Below, in pieces: positions 21,896 through 31,853 of a stretch of 64,000 bases of DNA (position 1 is the first letter of the stretch; every line of letters begins with the position of its first letter). The position numbers and the translations under genes are program-made. Location: contig DYFV01000018.1 in NCBI GenBank assembly GCA_020725025.1, positions 1-64,000 of the forward strand, read 5' to 3'. A model generated the notes under the pieces. That model worked only from the letters and a program-made list of their open reading frames with translations. It was not told the origin of the DNA and ran no database searches. This stretch comes from Azoarcus sp. GTDB taxonomy: Bacteria > Pseudomonadota > Gammaproteobacteria > Burkholderiales > Rhodocyclaceae.

Positions 21896-23077
21896 TCAGA
21901 CGCGTTCCCAGATGGTGGTGATGCCCTGGCCGCCGCCGATGCACATGGTGGCCATGCCGTAGCGGCCGCCGGTGCGCTGCAGCTCGTGCAGCAGCTTGGT
22001 GATGATCACCGAGCCGGTGGCACCCACCGGGTGACCCAGGGCGATGGCGCCGCCGTTGGGGTTGGTCTTGGCCGGATCGAGCTCCAGGCCCTTGCACACG
22101 GCCAGCGACTGGGCGGCGAAGGCTTCGTTGGACTCGATGAGGTCGATCTTGTCCAGGGTGAGGCCGGCACGCTGCAGCGCGAGCTTGGAGGCCGGGATCG
22201 GACCTTCGCCCATCACGTCGTTGGGCACGCCGGCGATGGCGTAGGAGACGAGGCGGGCGATCGGCTTGTGGCCGGCCGCGGCAGCCTTGCCCGCCTCGGC
22301 CATCACCAGGAAGGCCGCGGCGTCGTTGATGCCCGAGGCGTTGCCCGCGGTCACCGAGCCATCCTTCTTGAAGGCGGGCTTCATCTTGGCGAGCGCTTCC
22401 ATGGTGGTCGCGCGCGGGTGCTCGTCGGTGTCGAACACGACGGGGCCCTTCCGGGTCTCGAAGGTGATCGGGACGATCTGGTCCTTGAAGTAGCCGGCGG
22501 CGATGGCGGCCGCGGCGCGCTTCTGCGACTCCAGCGCGAAGGCGTCCTGGTCCTCGCGGGTGATGCCCCACTTGGAGGCCAGGTTCTCGGCGGTGATGCC
22601 CATGTGGCCCACGCCGAAGGGATCGGTCAGCACCGCCACCATGGCGTCGATCGCCTTGGTGTCGCCCATGCGCGCGCCCGAGCGCAGCGCCGGCAGCAGG
22701 TAGGCGCCGCGCGACATCACTTCCACGCCGCCGCCGATCGCGTAGTCGGCATCACCCAGCATGATGGCCTGGGCCGAGTTCACCACGGCCTGTTGGGCCG
22801 AGCCGCACAGGCGGTTCACGGCGAAGGCCACGGAATCCATAGACATGCCGCCCTGGATGGTGGCCACGCGGGCCACGTACGGATAGCGCGACTCGGTCGG
22901 GATGCAGTTGCCCACGGTGGCAAAAGTGACCTGCTTGGGGTCGACGCCGGCGCGGGCGATCGCCTCCTTCACCACCAGGCCGCCCAGCTCGGCCGGCTCC
23001 ATGTCCTTCAGCGAGCCCCCGAAACCACCCACCGCCGAACGGACCGCACTCAACACAACGACTTCACGACTTGCCAT
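21896..23077 (-). CDS. Acetyl-CoA C-acyltransferase (thiolase)
   Basis: 393 residues. A biosynthetic-type thiolase: nucleophile C91 in NRLCGSAQQ, H349 in ALGHPVGATG and C379 in MCIGGGQG. Such enzymes condense two acetyl-CoA to acetoacetyl-CoA for polyhydroxyalkanoate synthesis, or cleave 3-ketoacyl-CoA. No phaB or phaC is adjacent, so the pathway is open. ATG 23077 follows GAGGAGGGAGT, a strong Shine-Dalgarno, with the conserved N-terminus MASREVVVLSAVRSAVG. An own terminator follows. Confidence 0.93.
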   Translation of the reverse strand: MASREVVVLSAVRSAVGGFGGSLKDMEPAELGGLVVKEAIARAGVDPKQVTFATVGNCIPTESRYPYVARVATIQGGMSMDSVAFAVNRLCGSAQQAVVNSAQAIMLGDADYAIGGGVEVMSRGAYLLPALRSGARMGDTKAIDAMVAVLTDPFGVGHMGITAENLASKWGITREDQDAFALESQKRAAAAIAAGYFKDQIVPITFETRKGPVVFDTDEHPRATTMEALAKMKPAFKKDGSVTAGNASGINDAAAFLVMAEAGKAAAAGHKPIARLVSYAIAGVPNDVMGEGPIPASKLALQRAGLTLDKIDLIESNEAFAAQSLAVCKGLELDPAKTNPNGGAIALGHPVGATGSVIITKLLHELQRTGGRYGMATMCIGGGQGITTIWERV

Positions 23078-23100
23078 CGATACTCCCTCCTCAAAGACTC

Positions 23101-24027
23101 CTAACGGCCGACCCAGCTCGCGATCGCAAGCAGGGCCAGCACCAGCAGACAGAGCACCAGGGCGCGCCACACCAGCCCCACCGTGCTCTGCATGAAATCG
23201 GCGTCCGCCTCGTCACCCACGCCCATCTCCGGCCGTTCGACGATCTCGCCGGACTCGTGCACCGGCATCCCCAGCCGCACGCCCAGCGCCCCGGCGCCCG
23301 CCGCAATGAGGACGCCCGCGGGCCGGTCGGGCCACAGCATGGACTGCGTCCGCCAGCAGAACACCGCATCCTCGAAATCGCCCACCACGGAGAACGACGC
23401 CGCCGTGAAGCGTGCCGGCAGCCAGTCGATCACCTCGAACGCGCGCCGCGCGAAGCTGCCGAACGCCCCGAATTCGACATCGCGCCGCCGCCCCCATTCT
23501 TCCGCGAGATAACGCGAAAGCCGATACATGACCGCGCCGCTCGGACCGGGCAGCACGATGAACCAGAAGATCACCCCGAAGACGTTGCGATGCGCCCCGA
23601 CCAGCGCCTGCTCGATCGCCAGCCGCGCCACCTCGCTCGAGCTCGCCTCCACGTACTGCCCCCCGCGCCACTCGCCGAGCAGGCTCCGCGCCCGGGGCAG
23701 CTCTCCCATCCGGAGCGCGAGATGGATGTCGGTAAAGAAATGGCTCTCCTGGCGAAAGCCCATAGTCAGGTATAGCACCCCGATGTTGAAGGCAAAGGCC
23801 AACAACGGGTGAAGCTCCCACAGCAGGAAGTAGATCAGCGCGCATCCGAGCGTGGCGAGGACGACGAGCAGCAGCCACGCGATGCGCCCGTTGCGCGCCT
23901 GACCATCGTTGAAGCGCTCCACCAGCACGCCGGAAAGCCGGCCGAGGGGATCCAGGACGATCTGCCGGACCGGCAATGGACGAACCTGCTCGATGAGCAG
24001 GGCGACGATCAGCGAAAAAAGCGTCAT
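23101..24027 (-). CDS. CobD/CbiB-family membrane protein
   Basis: 308 residues with at least four hydrophobic segments (about 2-14, 50-73, 75-90, 288-305). It starts MTLFSLIVALLIEQVRPLP, as CobD/CbiB-like proteins of betaproteobacteria do, and carries FRQESHFFTDIHLALRMGEL, EALVGAHRN-type and VVGDFEDAVFCWR blocks. True CbiB attaches aminopropanol to cobyric acid. This standalone lineage, not near other cobalamin genes, may do something else, so no gene symbol is given. The ATG at 24027 is preferred over an upstream ATG because the family begins there. Confidence 0.85.
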   Translation of the reverse strand: MTLFSLIVALLIEQVRPLPVRQIVLDPLGRLSGVLVERFNDGQARNGRIAWLLLVVLATLGCALIYFLLWELHPLLAFAFNIGVLYLTMGFRQESHFFTDIHLALRMGELPRARSLLGEWRGGQYVEASSSEVARLAIEQALVGAHRNVFGVIFWFIVLPGPSGAVMYRLSRYLAEEWGRRRDVEFGAFGSFARRAFEVIDWLPARFTAASFSVVGDFEDAVFCWRTQSMLWPDRPAGVLIAAGAGALGVRLGMPVHESGEIVERPEMGVGDEADADFMQSTVGLVWRALVLCLLVLALLAIASWVGR

Positions 24028-24187
24028 GCGGGCTGAGGTGTGGGAAAGGCCCTTGGGCCGGTCGTTTTCGGCCAAGATACCACAAAAGCGTGGCCATATT
24101 GTGCATTGCGGCGAACCCAGGGAGACGGTACCGAATACCACCATGGGGTAGGCCGGAACGCCATACCGGAAACCGTGGATATGGCGG

Positions 24188-24802
24188 TCAATCCTGCATC
24201 AGGAAGCGATAGAGCGATATCAGCATTCCCGCCGTCGCGCCCCAGATGAAGTGGTCCCCGTAGGGCATGGCGTAGAACTCGCGCACCCGCCCCTCGTGCT
24301 CCATGCGATGACGCTGATGGTTGGCCGGATCGAGGAAGAAGGCGAGCGGCACCTCGAAGGCCTCGGCCACTTCGAACGCGTCGAGCTCGAGCTCGAAGGG
24401 CGGATGGACGAGACCGACCACCGGTGTCACGCGGAATCCGGTGCCCGTCAGATAGTCGGGAAGCGCGCCGAGCAGCTCGACGCGCTCGGGATCGAGCCCG
24501 ATCTCCTCCTCCGTCTCGCGCAAGGCGGTCATCACCGGCGAAAGGTCGTGCTCCTCCACCCGGCCGCCGGGGAAGCTGATCTGGCCCGGGTGGTGGTGGA
24601 GATGGTCGGTGCGGCGGGTGAGCAACACGGTGAGCGCGTCGGGGCGGGCGACCAAAGGCACCAGCACGGCCGCGGGGATCGGCGTCAGCCCCGCCGGCAG
24701 CGCTTCCTCGATCTCAGTGGCCGGCATTGCGACGTGCAGGAACACGGACCGCAACGCACTCGCATCCAGTTGCTTCAACTTTTCCCGACAGTCGACGTTC
24801 AC
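24188..24802 (-). CDS. NUDIX CoA pyrophosphatase
   Basis: 204 residues. The Nudix box is complete: GGRVEEHDLSPVMTALRETEEEIGL contains G-x5-E, REtxEE and G. It is preceded by the NuCoA signature LLTRRTDHLHHHPGQISFPG, typical of enzymes that cleave CoA and its derivatives to phosphopantetheine and 3',5'-ADP. Translation appears to start at GTG 24802 (VNVDCREKLKQLDASALRSVFL). The function of cleaning CoA species is inferred from family. Confidence 0.9.
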   Translation of the reverse strand: MNVDCREKLKQLDASALRSVFLHVAMPATEIEEALPAGLTPIPAAVLVPLVARPDALTVLLTRRTDHLHHHPGQISFPGGRVEEHDLSPVMTALRETEEEIGLDPERVELLGALPDYLTGTGFRVTPVVGLVHPPFELELDAFEVAEAFEVPLAFFLDPANHQRHRMEHEGRVREFYAMPYGDHFIWGATAGMLISLYRFLMQD

Positions 24803-24994
24803 GACCGCAAGCTACCACAAGCGGGCGGCGGACTGCATCTCCAGCCGCCTTCACACCAAGAAGTCTGGGGAAGTTCACCCGTTTTCGGGGAATACCATAA
24901 ACATGTCCATCCGTGCCAACCGCTCGTCACCCCTAATGAAACTTCCATCGCGCCGCGCTTGAGAAGCACTTCCACCCGGCATAGCGTGACCGCC

Positions 24995-25474
24995 ATGAAA
25001 CCGAACCGTGGGTTCACCCTGATCGAGCTGATGATCGCCATCACGGTGCTGGCGATCCTGCTCGGCATCGGCATACCCTCCTTCCGAGACATCATTCAGA
25101 ACAACCGCGCCACGGCCGCAACGAACGAGCTCGTCACCGCGTTGCAGCTCGCCCGCTCGGAGGCGGTGAAACGTCGGCAGAACGTCACCGTGTGTCGGCG
25201 CAATGCGGCGGGCAGCGCATGTGACAACGGTACCGACTGGGCCGCAGGCTGGCTGGTCCAGAGTGGCGGGACGGTCATCAAGGTCTGGGATCCCCAAAGC
25301 GGCAACCCGGCCTTTAACGCATCCGCCAACACCGTGACCTTCCAGTCTTCCGGCCGTGCAACCAGCGCCGTGAGTTTCACCATCACCTTCCCTGACTGCA
25401 CGGGCCAGCAGAGCCGGACGGTGGACGTCGCTGCCACCGGCCGCGTCAACACCACGAGAAACGCCTGCCCATGA
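24995..25474 (+). CDS. fimT: Type IV pilus minor pilin, FimT/GspH family
   Basis: 159 residues. Class III leader MKPNRG is cleaved before FTLIELMIAITVLAILLGIG, with Glu at position +5 of the mature pilin; the GspH domain follows (ELVTALQLARSEAVKRRQNVTVC). FimT/FimU initiates pilus assembly and has been linked to DNA uptake. First gene of the minor-pilin operon; its stop overlaps the pilV start (ATGA). The spacer 24803-24994 has no clear promoter. Confidence 0.9.
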   Translation: MKPNRGFTLIELMIAITVLAILLGIGIPSFRDIIQNNRATAATNELVTALQLARSEAVKRRQNVTVCRRNAAGSACDNGTDWAAGWLVQSGGTVIKVWDPQSGNPAFNASANTVTFQSSGRATSAVSFTITFPDCTGQQSRTVDVAATGRVNTTRNACP

Positions 25475-25935
25475 ACCCAGAACCTCACCCGCCCTTCGCG
25501 CGCTCCCGCCGAACGCAACAACCGGGAGGGCGGCATGGCGGCGCCACGCTGATCGAGGTGCTCGTCGCGATCGTCGTGCTGTCGGTAGGGCTGCTGGGCC
25601 TCGCCGGCCTGCAGATGACGGGGCTCCAGAGCAATCACAGCGCCTACCTGCGATCGCAGGCGACGCTGCTCGCCTACGACCTCGCCGATCAGATGCGGGC
25701 CCGTCGCGCGGCAGCGCTCACCGGCGCCTTTGCGGACAACAGCGCGGGGGACCGCGCCACCTGGGACGCCAACGTTACGTCCTTGCTCGGCCCGGGCGCC
25801 CAGGGAACCCTCGTGATGAACGGCGGACAGGCCACGATCACGATCCGGTGGAACGACAATCGCGGCCGTATCAAGGGGGAAAACGACAACGCCGCGGTCG
25901 ACATGGTGAGCTTCGTTTACAGGACCGAGATATGA
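25471..25935 (+). CDS. pilV: Type IV pilus modification protein PilV
   Basis: 154 residues. A 24-residue basic leader ends GGRHGG before ATLIEVLVAIVVLSVGLLGLAG, the PilV signature, with the conserved Glu. PilV is a minor pilin of the priming complex. It overlaps fimT at the start and pilW at the end by ATGA overlaps, indicating coupled translation. Confidence 0.9.
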   Translation: MNPEPHPPFARSRRTQQPGGRHGGATLIEVLVAIVVLSVGLLGLAGLQMTGLQSNHSAYLRSQATLLAYDLADQMRARRAAALTGAFADNSAGDRATWDANVTSLLGPGAQGTLVMNGGQATITIRWNDNRGRIKGENDNAAVDMVSFVYRTEI

Positions 25936-26945
25936 ACGCGGAATGCGGCCGGCGCCAGAAGGGTCTCACCATCGTCGAATTGATGGTCGGGTTGGTCCTC
26001 GGCCTTTTCCTGCTCGCCGGGGTGATCCAGGTGTTCGTCTCCAGCAAGCAGGCGTTTCGCACCAACGAGGGGCTCTCGCGGGTGCAGGAGAGCGGGCGTT
26101 TCGCCATGGAGTTTCTCCTGCGCGACATTCGCCAGGCGGGCTTCAAGGGCAGTTGCACCAGCGAGGTCAACAATCTCCTGAACACCGCGAGCCCGAGCTA
26201 CAGCGAGGCGCTCTACAGCCTCGACGGCGGCATCTTCGGCTGGAACGACACCGCCGGAACGCAGTCCGGAACCATGGTCGGCTACCAGAACAGCACCGAC
26301 GTCGTCCTGCTCAAGCACGCCGCCCGGGCGTCCGGCGCCACCGCCAGCGGCAATACGCCGGCGAATGCGAACACGATCAACCTGACCAGCGCCAGCAGCA
26401 TTCCCAAGGATGCGATCATCGTGGTGGCCGACGCCCGCGGCTGCGACATCTTCCAGAATCGCAGCAACGACAACGCCAACAACCTCACACGCGGCAACAC
26501 CGGCGACCCGGGCAACCTCAACCCGGGCGCATTCGACTTCAGCCACGCCTACGACTCCAGCATGGAGATCCTCAGCTTCCGCAGCGTGCTCTACTACATC
26601 GGCACCGGGGCGAGCGGCCTGCCCGCCCTTCGCCAAATCCGCTTCGACCTCGGCAACGCCCCGATCGAGGAAGAACTCGTCGAGGGCATCCTCGACATGC
26701 AGGTCCTCTATGGCGTGGACACCGACAACAACCGCGACGCGAACGACTATCGCACGGCGAACCTCGTGACGGACTGGGAGAGCGTGGTTTCAGCCAGGGT
26801 ATGCGTCGTCGCCATCAGCAACGAGACCAACGTCGCAACAGAATCGGTCACGCTCGGCTGCAACGGCAAGAACGTGGCCGTCCCCAACAACCGGCTCGGC
26901 CAGGTCTTCACCACCACGGTCGGTCTTCGCAACCGCCTGCCATGA
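25932..26945 (+). CDS. pilW: Type IV pilus assembly protein PilW
   Basis: 337 residues. Prepilin leader MNAECGRRQKG then LTIVELMVGLVLGLFLLAG, followed by SSKQAFRTNEGLSRVQESGRFAMEFLLRDIRQAGFKG, the PilW pattern. A minor pilin that joins PilV, PilX and FimT in the tip complex with PilY1. ATG 25932 overlaps the pilV stop; a longer upstream frame is rejected because it lacks a leader. The stop overlaps the pilX ATG. Confidence 0.9.
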   Translation: MNAECGRRQKGLTIVELMVGLVLGLFLLAGVIQVFVSSKQAFRTNEGLSRVQESGRFAMEFLLRDIRQAGFKGSCTSEVNNLLNTASPSYSEALYSLDGGIFGWNDTAGTQSGTMVGYQNSTDVVLLKHAARASGATASGNTPANANTINLTSASSIPKDAIIVVADARGCDIFQNRSNDNANNLTRGNTGDPGNLNPGAFDFSHAYDSSMEILSFRSVLYYIGTGASGLPALRQIRFDLGNAPIEEELVEGILDMQVLYGVDTDNNRDANDYRTANLVTDWESVVSARVCVVAISNETNVATESVTLGCNGKNVAVPNNRLGQVFTTTVGLRNRLP

Positions 26946-27469
26946 AAACGCTACTCTCCCTCACGCGCTCGCAGGAGCGCGGAACCGTTCTGATCGTCGC
27001 ACTCATCATGCTGCTGCTGCTGACGATGTTGGGCGTCAGCGCCATGCGCGGCACCACCATGGAAGAGCGCATGGCCGGAAACATGCGCGACCAGAGCGTC
27101 GCGTTCCAGGCAGCGGAAGCCGCCCTGCGCGAAGGCGAAGGCTGGCTGGCCCCCCTCGCCGTGCAACCCTCCCCCTGCCTGACGCTTACGGCCGGCTGCA
27201 GCGTGTTCGCGGCGGGAGTGCTGCCCGATCTGTCTTCCCAGACGGACGCCTGGTGGGCCACGAACGGTCAGACCTATTCGGGCCAGATCGCCGAGGTCGC
27301 CGCCCTGCCCCGATTCGTCCGCGAGGAGGTCGGGTTCCTGCCGGACAACCTCGATCTGAACCGTCCATCCACCGGGCGCATGGTGTATCGGATCACGGCA
27401 CGCGGAACGGGACAGACCAACGACTCGGTGGTGATTCTTCAGACCACTTACGCAAAACGCTTCAACTAA
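26942..27469 (+). CDS. pilX: Type IV pilus assembly protein PilX
   Basis: 175 residues. N-terminus MKTLLSLTRSQERG then TVLIVALIMLLLLTMLGVSAM, and EERMAGNMRDQSVAFQAAEAALREGE, the PilX signature. The +5 Glu of canonical pilins is replaced, as is usual for PilX-like pilins. It couples to pilW by an ATGA overlap and precedes pilY1 by 12 bases. Confidence 0.9.
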   Translation: MKTLLSLTRSQERGTVLIVALIMLLLLTMLGVSAMRGTTMEERMAGNMRDQSVAFQAAEAALREGEGWLAPLAVQPSPCLTLTAGCSVFAAGVLPDLSSQTDAWWATNGQTYSGQIAEVAALPRFVREEVGFLPDNLDLNRPSTGRMVYRITARGTGQTNDSVVILQTTYAKRFN

Positions 27470-27481
27470 GCGAGAACCGCC

Positions 27482-30400
27482 ATGAATGCCAATCTCTCGC
27501 GACACAGCCGGTATGGCCTGACCGCCATTTTGCTCGTGCTGTCCGGCTCCGGCACATCCGCGCCGCTGAGCCTGGCGGAGAAGCCGCTGATCACGGCCAG
27601 CGGCGTGAAGCCGAACATCATGCTCATCATCGATGACTCGGGGAGTATGGACGGAGAGCTGCTCTTTCCGACGAACGACGGGGCAATGTGGTGGCACGCC
27701 AACGACAAGAGTTTCGTCGGCAGGGACCGCAACGATTCGCTGACGTCCGCGGGGATCCTCAACTTCAACAGTGCGGGAAGCTCGGGCAGCGTCTGGAAAA
27801 AATACGTATACCTCTTCCCGAACGGCACGACCTCGGGAAGTCGGGTCTATGCGGACTCGACCAACGACCACTTCGCCGTTCCTCCGACCGGGCCTTTCGC
27901 CTTCGCCCGAAGCACCGACTACAACGGCATGTATTACGATCCGGCACAGGACTACGCCCCCTGGGTGTCCAACGGGACGTACACATTCACCGACATGGAT
28001 CCCGCATCGGCCGTCTCCGATCCGGTCCGGATCGGCGCCTCGCTCGACCTGGCGAACGACAAGGAGAGCGATGCGAGCAACTGGGTTTTCCGGTTCTATG
28101 ACGGAATGGTCATCCCGGCCGGGACGCACTACAAGAACTGGGACACGGGCAACTGGGAAACCGCGGCGTCCGACCGCACCGTAAGCGGCGACCCTAGGAA
28201 CGTCGGCGTCCGCTACTATCCCGCCACCTACTATTCCCGCGTCACGACCGGCACCTACACGGTCACCGCCGGAGCGGGGACCGAGTCGGGGAGTTGCGCC
28301 AGTCCCAACCCGGCACACTACGTCGCCTACGCGCTCGCGCCGAGCTCTCTGGTTTCCGACGAGGCCGACGCGCTCGCACCGGATGGCGCCTGCCTCAAGA
28401 AGTACGAGATCAAGGACGGCAATACCTTTCCGAGCGGACGAACCTACGCCGCCGAGTTGCAGAACTTCGCGAACTGGTACAGCTACTATCGCAAGCGCCA
28501 CATTGCGCTGCGCGGCGGTGCCGGAAAATCGTTCGAGGAGATCGGAGGCGTCCGGACTGGCGGCTTCCGTATCAACAACCGCTCCCTCCAGGGCATGTGG
28601 GACATCGACACGGAGCGCTCGAGCCTTTACTCCTTCCTTTACACCGCGGTCGGCAGCGGCGGCACGCCCAATCGCGAAGCGCTGAACTATGCGGGGCAGC
28701 AGTACGATACCAATTCCAATGTGATCACCCACAGCTGTCAGCAGAATTTCACCCTGCTCTTCACGGACGGATTCTCCAACGTCTCGAACGTGGGCGTCGG
28801 CAATACGGACGGCGACAAGGGCTCTCCCTACGCCGATACCTACAGCAACACCATGGCGGATATCGCCATGCGGTACTACGCCACGCCGCTCAGGTCGACC
28901 GACTTTCCGCCGGATACCAGCGCGGGAGTACCGACGCCCGCCGGCTGCGGGCACGACGACACACCGGCCTGGCTCGACTGCAACTCGAAGCTGCACATGG
29001 TGACCTACGGGATCACGCTCGGCGCCCGGGGGCATCTGTTCGGAGTTTCGTACTTCGACGTGCAGGACGCGTATGCAACGCCGCCTGCATGGGCCGATCC
29101 GACGCTCACTCGCAACCCCGTACAGGTCGACGATCTCTACCACGCGGCCGTCAACGGCCGGGGCGAAATGCTCAACGCAGGCAATGCCTCCGAATTGCAG
29201 GGAGCCTTGTCGACGGCACTCAGCAGCATCATTGCACGGACGCAAGGCTCGTCCGCATCCGCAACCGCAAACACCGGTTTCGTGGGAAGCGGCACGAAGG
29301 TCTATCAGGCGCGCTTCAACAGCTCCGACTGGAGCGGCCAGTTGCTTGCCTTCGGCGTGGACAGCGACACCGACAGCGCGACGTACGGCATGCTCCTGAC
29401 CAATGGACCGGGGCCGGACGGCTCGCTGTGGAACGCCGCAACCCTGATACCGGCTGCCGACTCCCGCAACATCTTTACGCGAAGCACCGGCGGAGGCGTG
29501 CCCTTCCGCTGGAATCAGCTCAGCACGGCGCAACAGGCTGCGCTCGGAAACAGCGAAAGCGTCCTGAACTACATTCGTGGAAGCGACGCAGGGGAGGTGC
29601 GGAACGGCGGAACTTACCGAAACCGCGCGACGAAGCTCGGCGACATCGTGAACTCGGCCCCCACCTACGTCGGTGCACCAGCCTTCCGCTATCTCGACGG
29701 CCTCGAAAGCCAACCGTACTCGGCATACAAGATCGCGCAGGCGAATCGCACCAAGATGATCTACGTCGGTGCGAACGACGGCATGCTCCACGGCTTCAAT
29801 GCCGACACCGGCGCGGAAGTCATGGCCTACGTGCCCGGCCGCGTTTACGGAAACCTCGCCGCGCTGACGAACGTGAACTACGGGCACAAGTACTACGCCG
29901 ACGGATCCCCGACCGTCATCGACGCGTTCGTAGGAGGTCAATGGCGCACCGTGCTGGTGGCGGGCCTCAACCGGGGCGGCCAGGGCATCTACGCGCTGGA
30001 CGTTTCGAATCCGGCCAACTTCACGGAAAGCGCCTCGAATGCCACGGCGCTCTCACTCTGGGAATTCACCGACGCGAACGATGCGGATCTCGGCTACACC
30101 TACAGCCAGCCGGCGATCGTCAAGCTGCAGACCGGCCAATGGGCAGCGATCTTCGGCAACGGCTACAACAACACCGAAGCCGACGGCAGTGCGAGCACGA
30201 CCGGAAGGGCCGTGCTCTACGTCGTGAATCTCGCGGATGGATCGGTGATAAAGAAGATCGACACGGAGGTCGGCACGGCTCAGGATCCGACCGGAGCGAG
30301 CCGCCCGAACGGCCTCGCGTCCGTCGTGGCGGTCGACCGGGACGGCGACTTCATGGTCGATGCGGTGTACGGCGGCGATCTGTTCGGCAACCTCTGGAAG

Positions 30401-31240
30401 TTCGACCTGAACAGCTCGAACGCCTCGCAATGGGGGGTGGCCTACAGGTCCGGCAACACCCCGGTTCCCCTGTTCAAGGCATGCGCGGGGACTTCGTGCA
30501 CCACTACCAATCGGCAGCCGATCACCGCCGCACCGTCGGTGGGCCGCCACCCCAACGGAAGGGGCACGCTCGTCTACTTCGGAACCGGCAAGCACCTGGA
30601 GACGACGGACAACAACGGCGCGGCAGGCGGACGCCAAAGTTTCTACGCGATCTGGGACGACGGCGCGACCGTGAGCGGGCGCAGCGCCCTGCTGAGCCAG
30701 TCCATCACCCACGAGATTGCCGCGGGCGCAACAGGCAATCCCTTCAACTTCGACGTCCGGGTGACCACCAACACGGCAATCAACTGGTCGTCGCACAAGG
30801 GCTGGTACGTAGATCTCGTCTCGCCCGGCGACGTCGAACAGGGCGAGCGGCAGGTCACGGCACCGATCCTGCGCAACAACCGGATCATCTTCACGACCAC
30901 CATCCCGAGTGACGACCCGTGCCTGCCCGGCGGCAAGAGCTGGCTCATGGAAATGGACGCGACCTCGGGATCGCGCCTGACCTTCTCGCCTTTCGATCTC
31001 AATGGCGACCGCCAATTCTCCTCGGCCGATTTCGTCACCATCACCGTGGACGGCCAGGAGGTGGCGATTCCGGTGTCGGGCATCCGGATGGCGGGGGGCG
31101 GTGCAGCGACGCCGAACGTGATGGCCACGGAGGACGGCGAGACGAAGTGCGTCTCGAGCCTGGCCGGCATGGAGTGCGTGCGCGAGAACCCGGGCCCGAG
31201 GGAAAGGGACCGTCAGTCGTGGCGCGAGTTGGGCCTGTAA
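27482..31240 (+). CDS. pilY1: Type IV pilus tip adhesin PilY1/PilC
   Basis: 1252 residues. Hydrophobic N-terminal signal (GLTAILLVLSGSGTSA), then a von Willebrand A-like region beginning IMLIIDDSGSM (MIDAS D-x-S-x-S, about residues 45-53). The C-terminal half is a beta-propeller with repeated MIYVGANDGMLHGFN- and WAAIFGNGYNN-type blades and a calcium loop DRDGDFMVDAVYGGD. Near the end DLNGDRQFSSADFV looks like a second calcium-binding loop. PilY1 controls extension and retraction, adhesion and surface sensing. Encoded directly after pilX; a strong hairpin follows its stop. Confidence 0.93.
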   Translation: MNANLSRHSRYGLTAILLVLSGSGTSAPLSLAEKPLITASGVKPNIMLIIDDSGSMDGELLFPTNDGAMWWHANDKSFVGRDRNDSLTSAGILNFNSAGSSGSVWKKYVYLFPNGTTSGSRVYADSTNDHFAVPPTGPFAFARSTDYNGMYYDPAQDYAPWVSNGTYTFTDMDPASAVSDPVRIGASLDLANDKESDASNWVFRFYDGMVIPAGTHYKNWDTGNWETAASDRTVSGDPRNVGVRYYPATYYSRVTTGTYTVTAGAGTESGSCASPNPAHYVAYALAPSSLVSDEADALAPDGACLKKYEIKDGNTFPSGRTYAAELQNFANWYSYYRKRHIALRGGAGKSFEEIGGVRTGGFRINNRSLQGMWDIDTERSSLYSFLYTAVGSGGTPNREALNYAGQQYDTNSNVITHSCQQNFTLLFTDGFSNVSNVGVGNTDGDKGSPYADTYSNTMADIAMRYYATPLRSTDFPPDTSAGVPTPAGCGHDDTPAWLDCNSKLHMVTYGITLGARGHLFGVSYFDVQDAYATPPAWADPTLTRNPVQVDDLYHAAVNGRGEMLNAGNASELQGALSTALSSIIARTQGSSASATANTGFVGSGTKVYQARFNSSDWSGQLLAFGVDSDTDSATYGMLLTNGPGPDGSLWNAATLIPAADSRNIFTRSTGGGVPFRWNQLSTAQQAALGNSESVLNYIRGSDAGEVRNGGTYRNRATKLGDIVNSAPTYVGAPAFRYLDGLESQPYSAYKIAQANRTKMIYVGANDGMLHGFNADTGAEVMAYVPGRVYGNLAALTNVNYGHKYYADGSPTVIDAFVGGQWRTVLVAGLNRGGQGIYALDVSNPANFTESASNATALSLWEFTDANDADLGYTYSQPAIVKLQTGQWAAIFGNGYNNTEADGSASTTGRAVLYVVNLADGSVIKKIDTEVGTAQDPTGASRPNGLASVVAVDRDGDFMVDAVYGGDLFGNLWKFDLNSSNASQWGVAYRSGNTPVPLFKACAGTSCTTTNRQPITAAPSVGRHPNGRGTLVYFGTGKHLETTDNNGAAGGRQSFYAIWDDGATVSGRSALLSQSITHEIAAGATGNPFNFDVRVTTNTAINWSSHKGWYVDLVSPGDVEQGERQVTAPILRNNRIIFTTTIPSDDPCLPGGKSWLMEMDATSGSRLTFSPFDLNGDRQFSSADFVTITVDGQEVAIPVSGIRMAGGGAATPNVMATEDGETKCVSSLAGMECVRENPGPRERDRQSWRELGL

Positions 31241-31246
31241 TGGGAA

Positions 31247-31283
31247 GCGCCGGTGCGATCGCCGATCGGGGTCGCGCCGGCGC
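31247..31283 (+). terminator. Hairpin between pilY1 and pilE
   Basis: Twelve-base stem (31247-31258 with 31272-31283, one G-U type pair) beginning six bases after the pilY1 stop. No T-tract. It may end part of the transcript or set the pilE level. The rest of the 151-base spacer shows nothing more. Confidence 0.4.
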
Positions 31284-31391
31284 GCACGGATTCGGACTAG
31301 GCGGCCGTGGCATCCAGGTCGATGCACGGATCGGACGCCTGAGGAACCCTGCGGCTCGACGACGCGCCGAGTCGACACAGACAGGAAGACC

Positions 31392-31817
31392 ATGAAATCG
31401 CAAGAACGCGGCATCACCCTGATCGAGCTCATGATCGTCGTTGCGATCGTGGCGATCCTCGCTTCGGTCGCCTACCCCTCCTACCAGGAGCACGTGCGCA
31501 AGGCTCGCCGCGCCGACGCGCAGAGTGCGCTGCTGGAGTTGTCGCAGTTCATGGAGCGCTACTACTCCACGAACGGCCGCTACGTCGATGGTAGCGGGAA
31601 CGCTCCCGCCCTGCCCTTCACGGAGGCACCGAAAGACGGCACGACGAAGTACTACGACCTGAGCTTCAGTGCCGGGCCGACGGCCACCACCTACACGCTG
31701 CAAGCCGCGCCGAAAGGGACGATGGCCGGCGACGGCTGCGGGTCCTTCCGCATCACCAACACTGGGCTGAAGACCCGCACCGGAGCGCTCTCCGTCGCCG
31801 AATGCTGGCGGCGCTGA
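31392..31817 (+). CDS. pilE: Type IV pilin PilE
   Basis: 141 residues. Leader MKSQERG, mature start ITLIELMIVVAIVAILASVA with Glu5; then YPSYQEHVRKARRADAQSALLELSQFMERYY, and a C-terminal cysteine pair (DGCGSFRITN ... VAECWRR) forming the D-region loop. In related organisms this pilE-type gene at the end of the pilVWXY1 cluster is a minor pilin rather than the major subunit. Mature residue 1 is Ile instead of the usual Phe. Confidence 0.9.
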   Translation: MKSQERGITLIELMIVVAIVAILASVAYPSYQEHVRKARRADAQSALLELSQFMERYYSTNGRYVDGSGNAPALPFTEAPKDGTTKYYDLSFSAGPTATTYTLQAAPKGTMAGDGCGSFRITNTGLKTRTGALSVAECWRR

Positions 31818-31853
31818 GGAGTCGGACCTGCCGGCGATCACCTGCGAGAGCGA

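Noticed and set aside
23101-24027. Cobalamin pathway enzyme CbiB
   Set aside because: No other cobalamin genes are nearby and this branch of the family is widespread in betaproteobacteria without them, so only the family is named.
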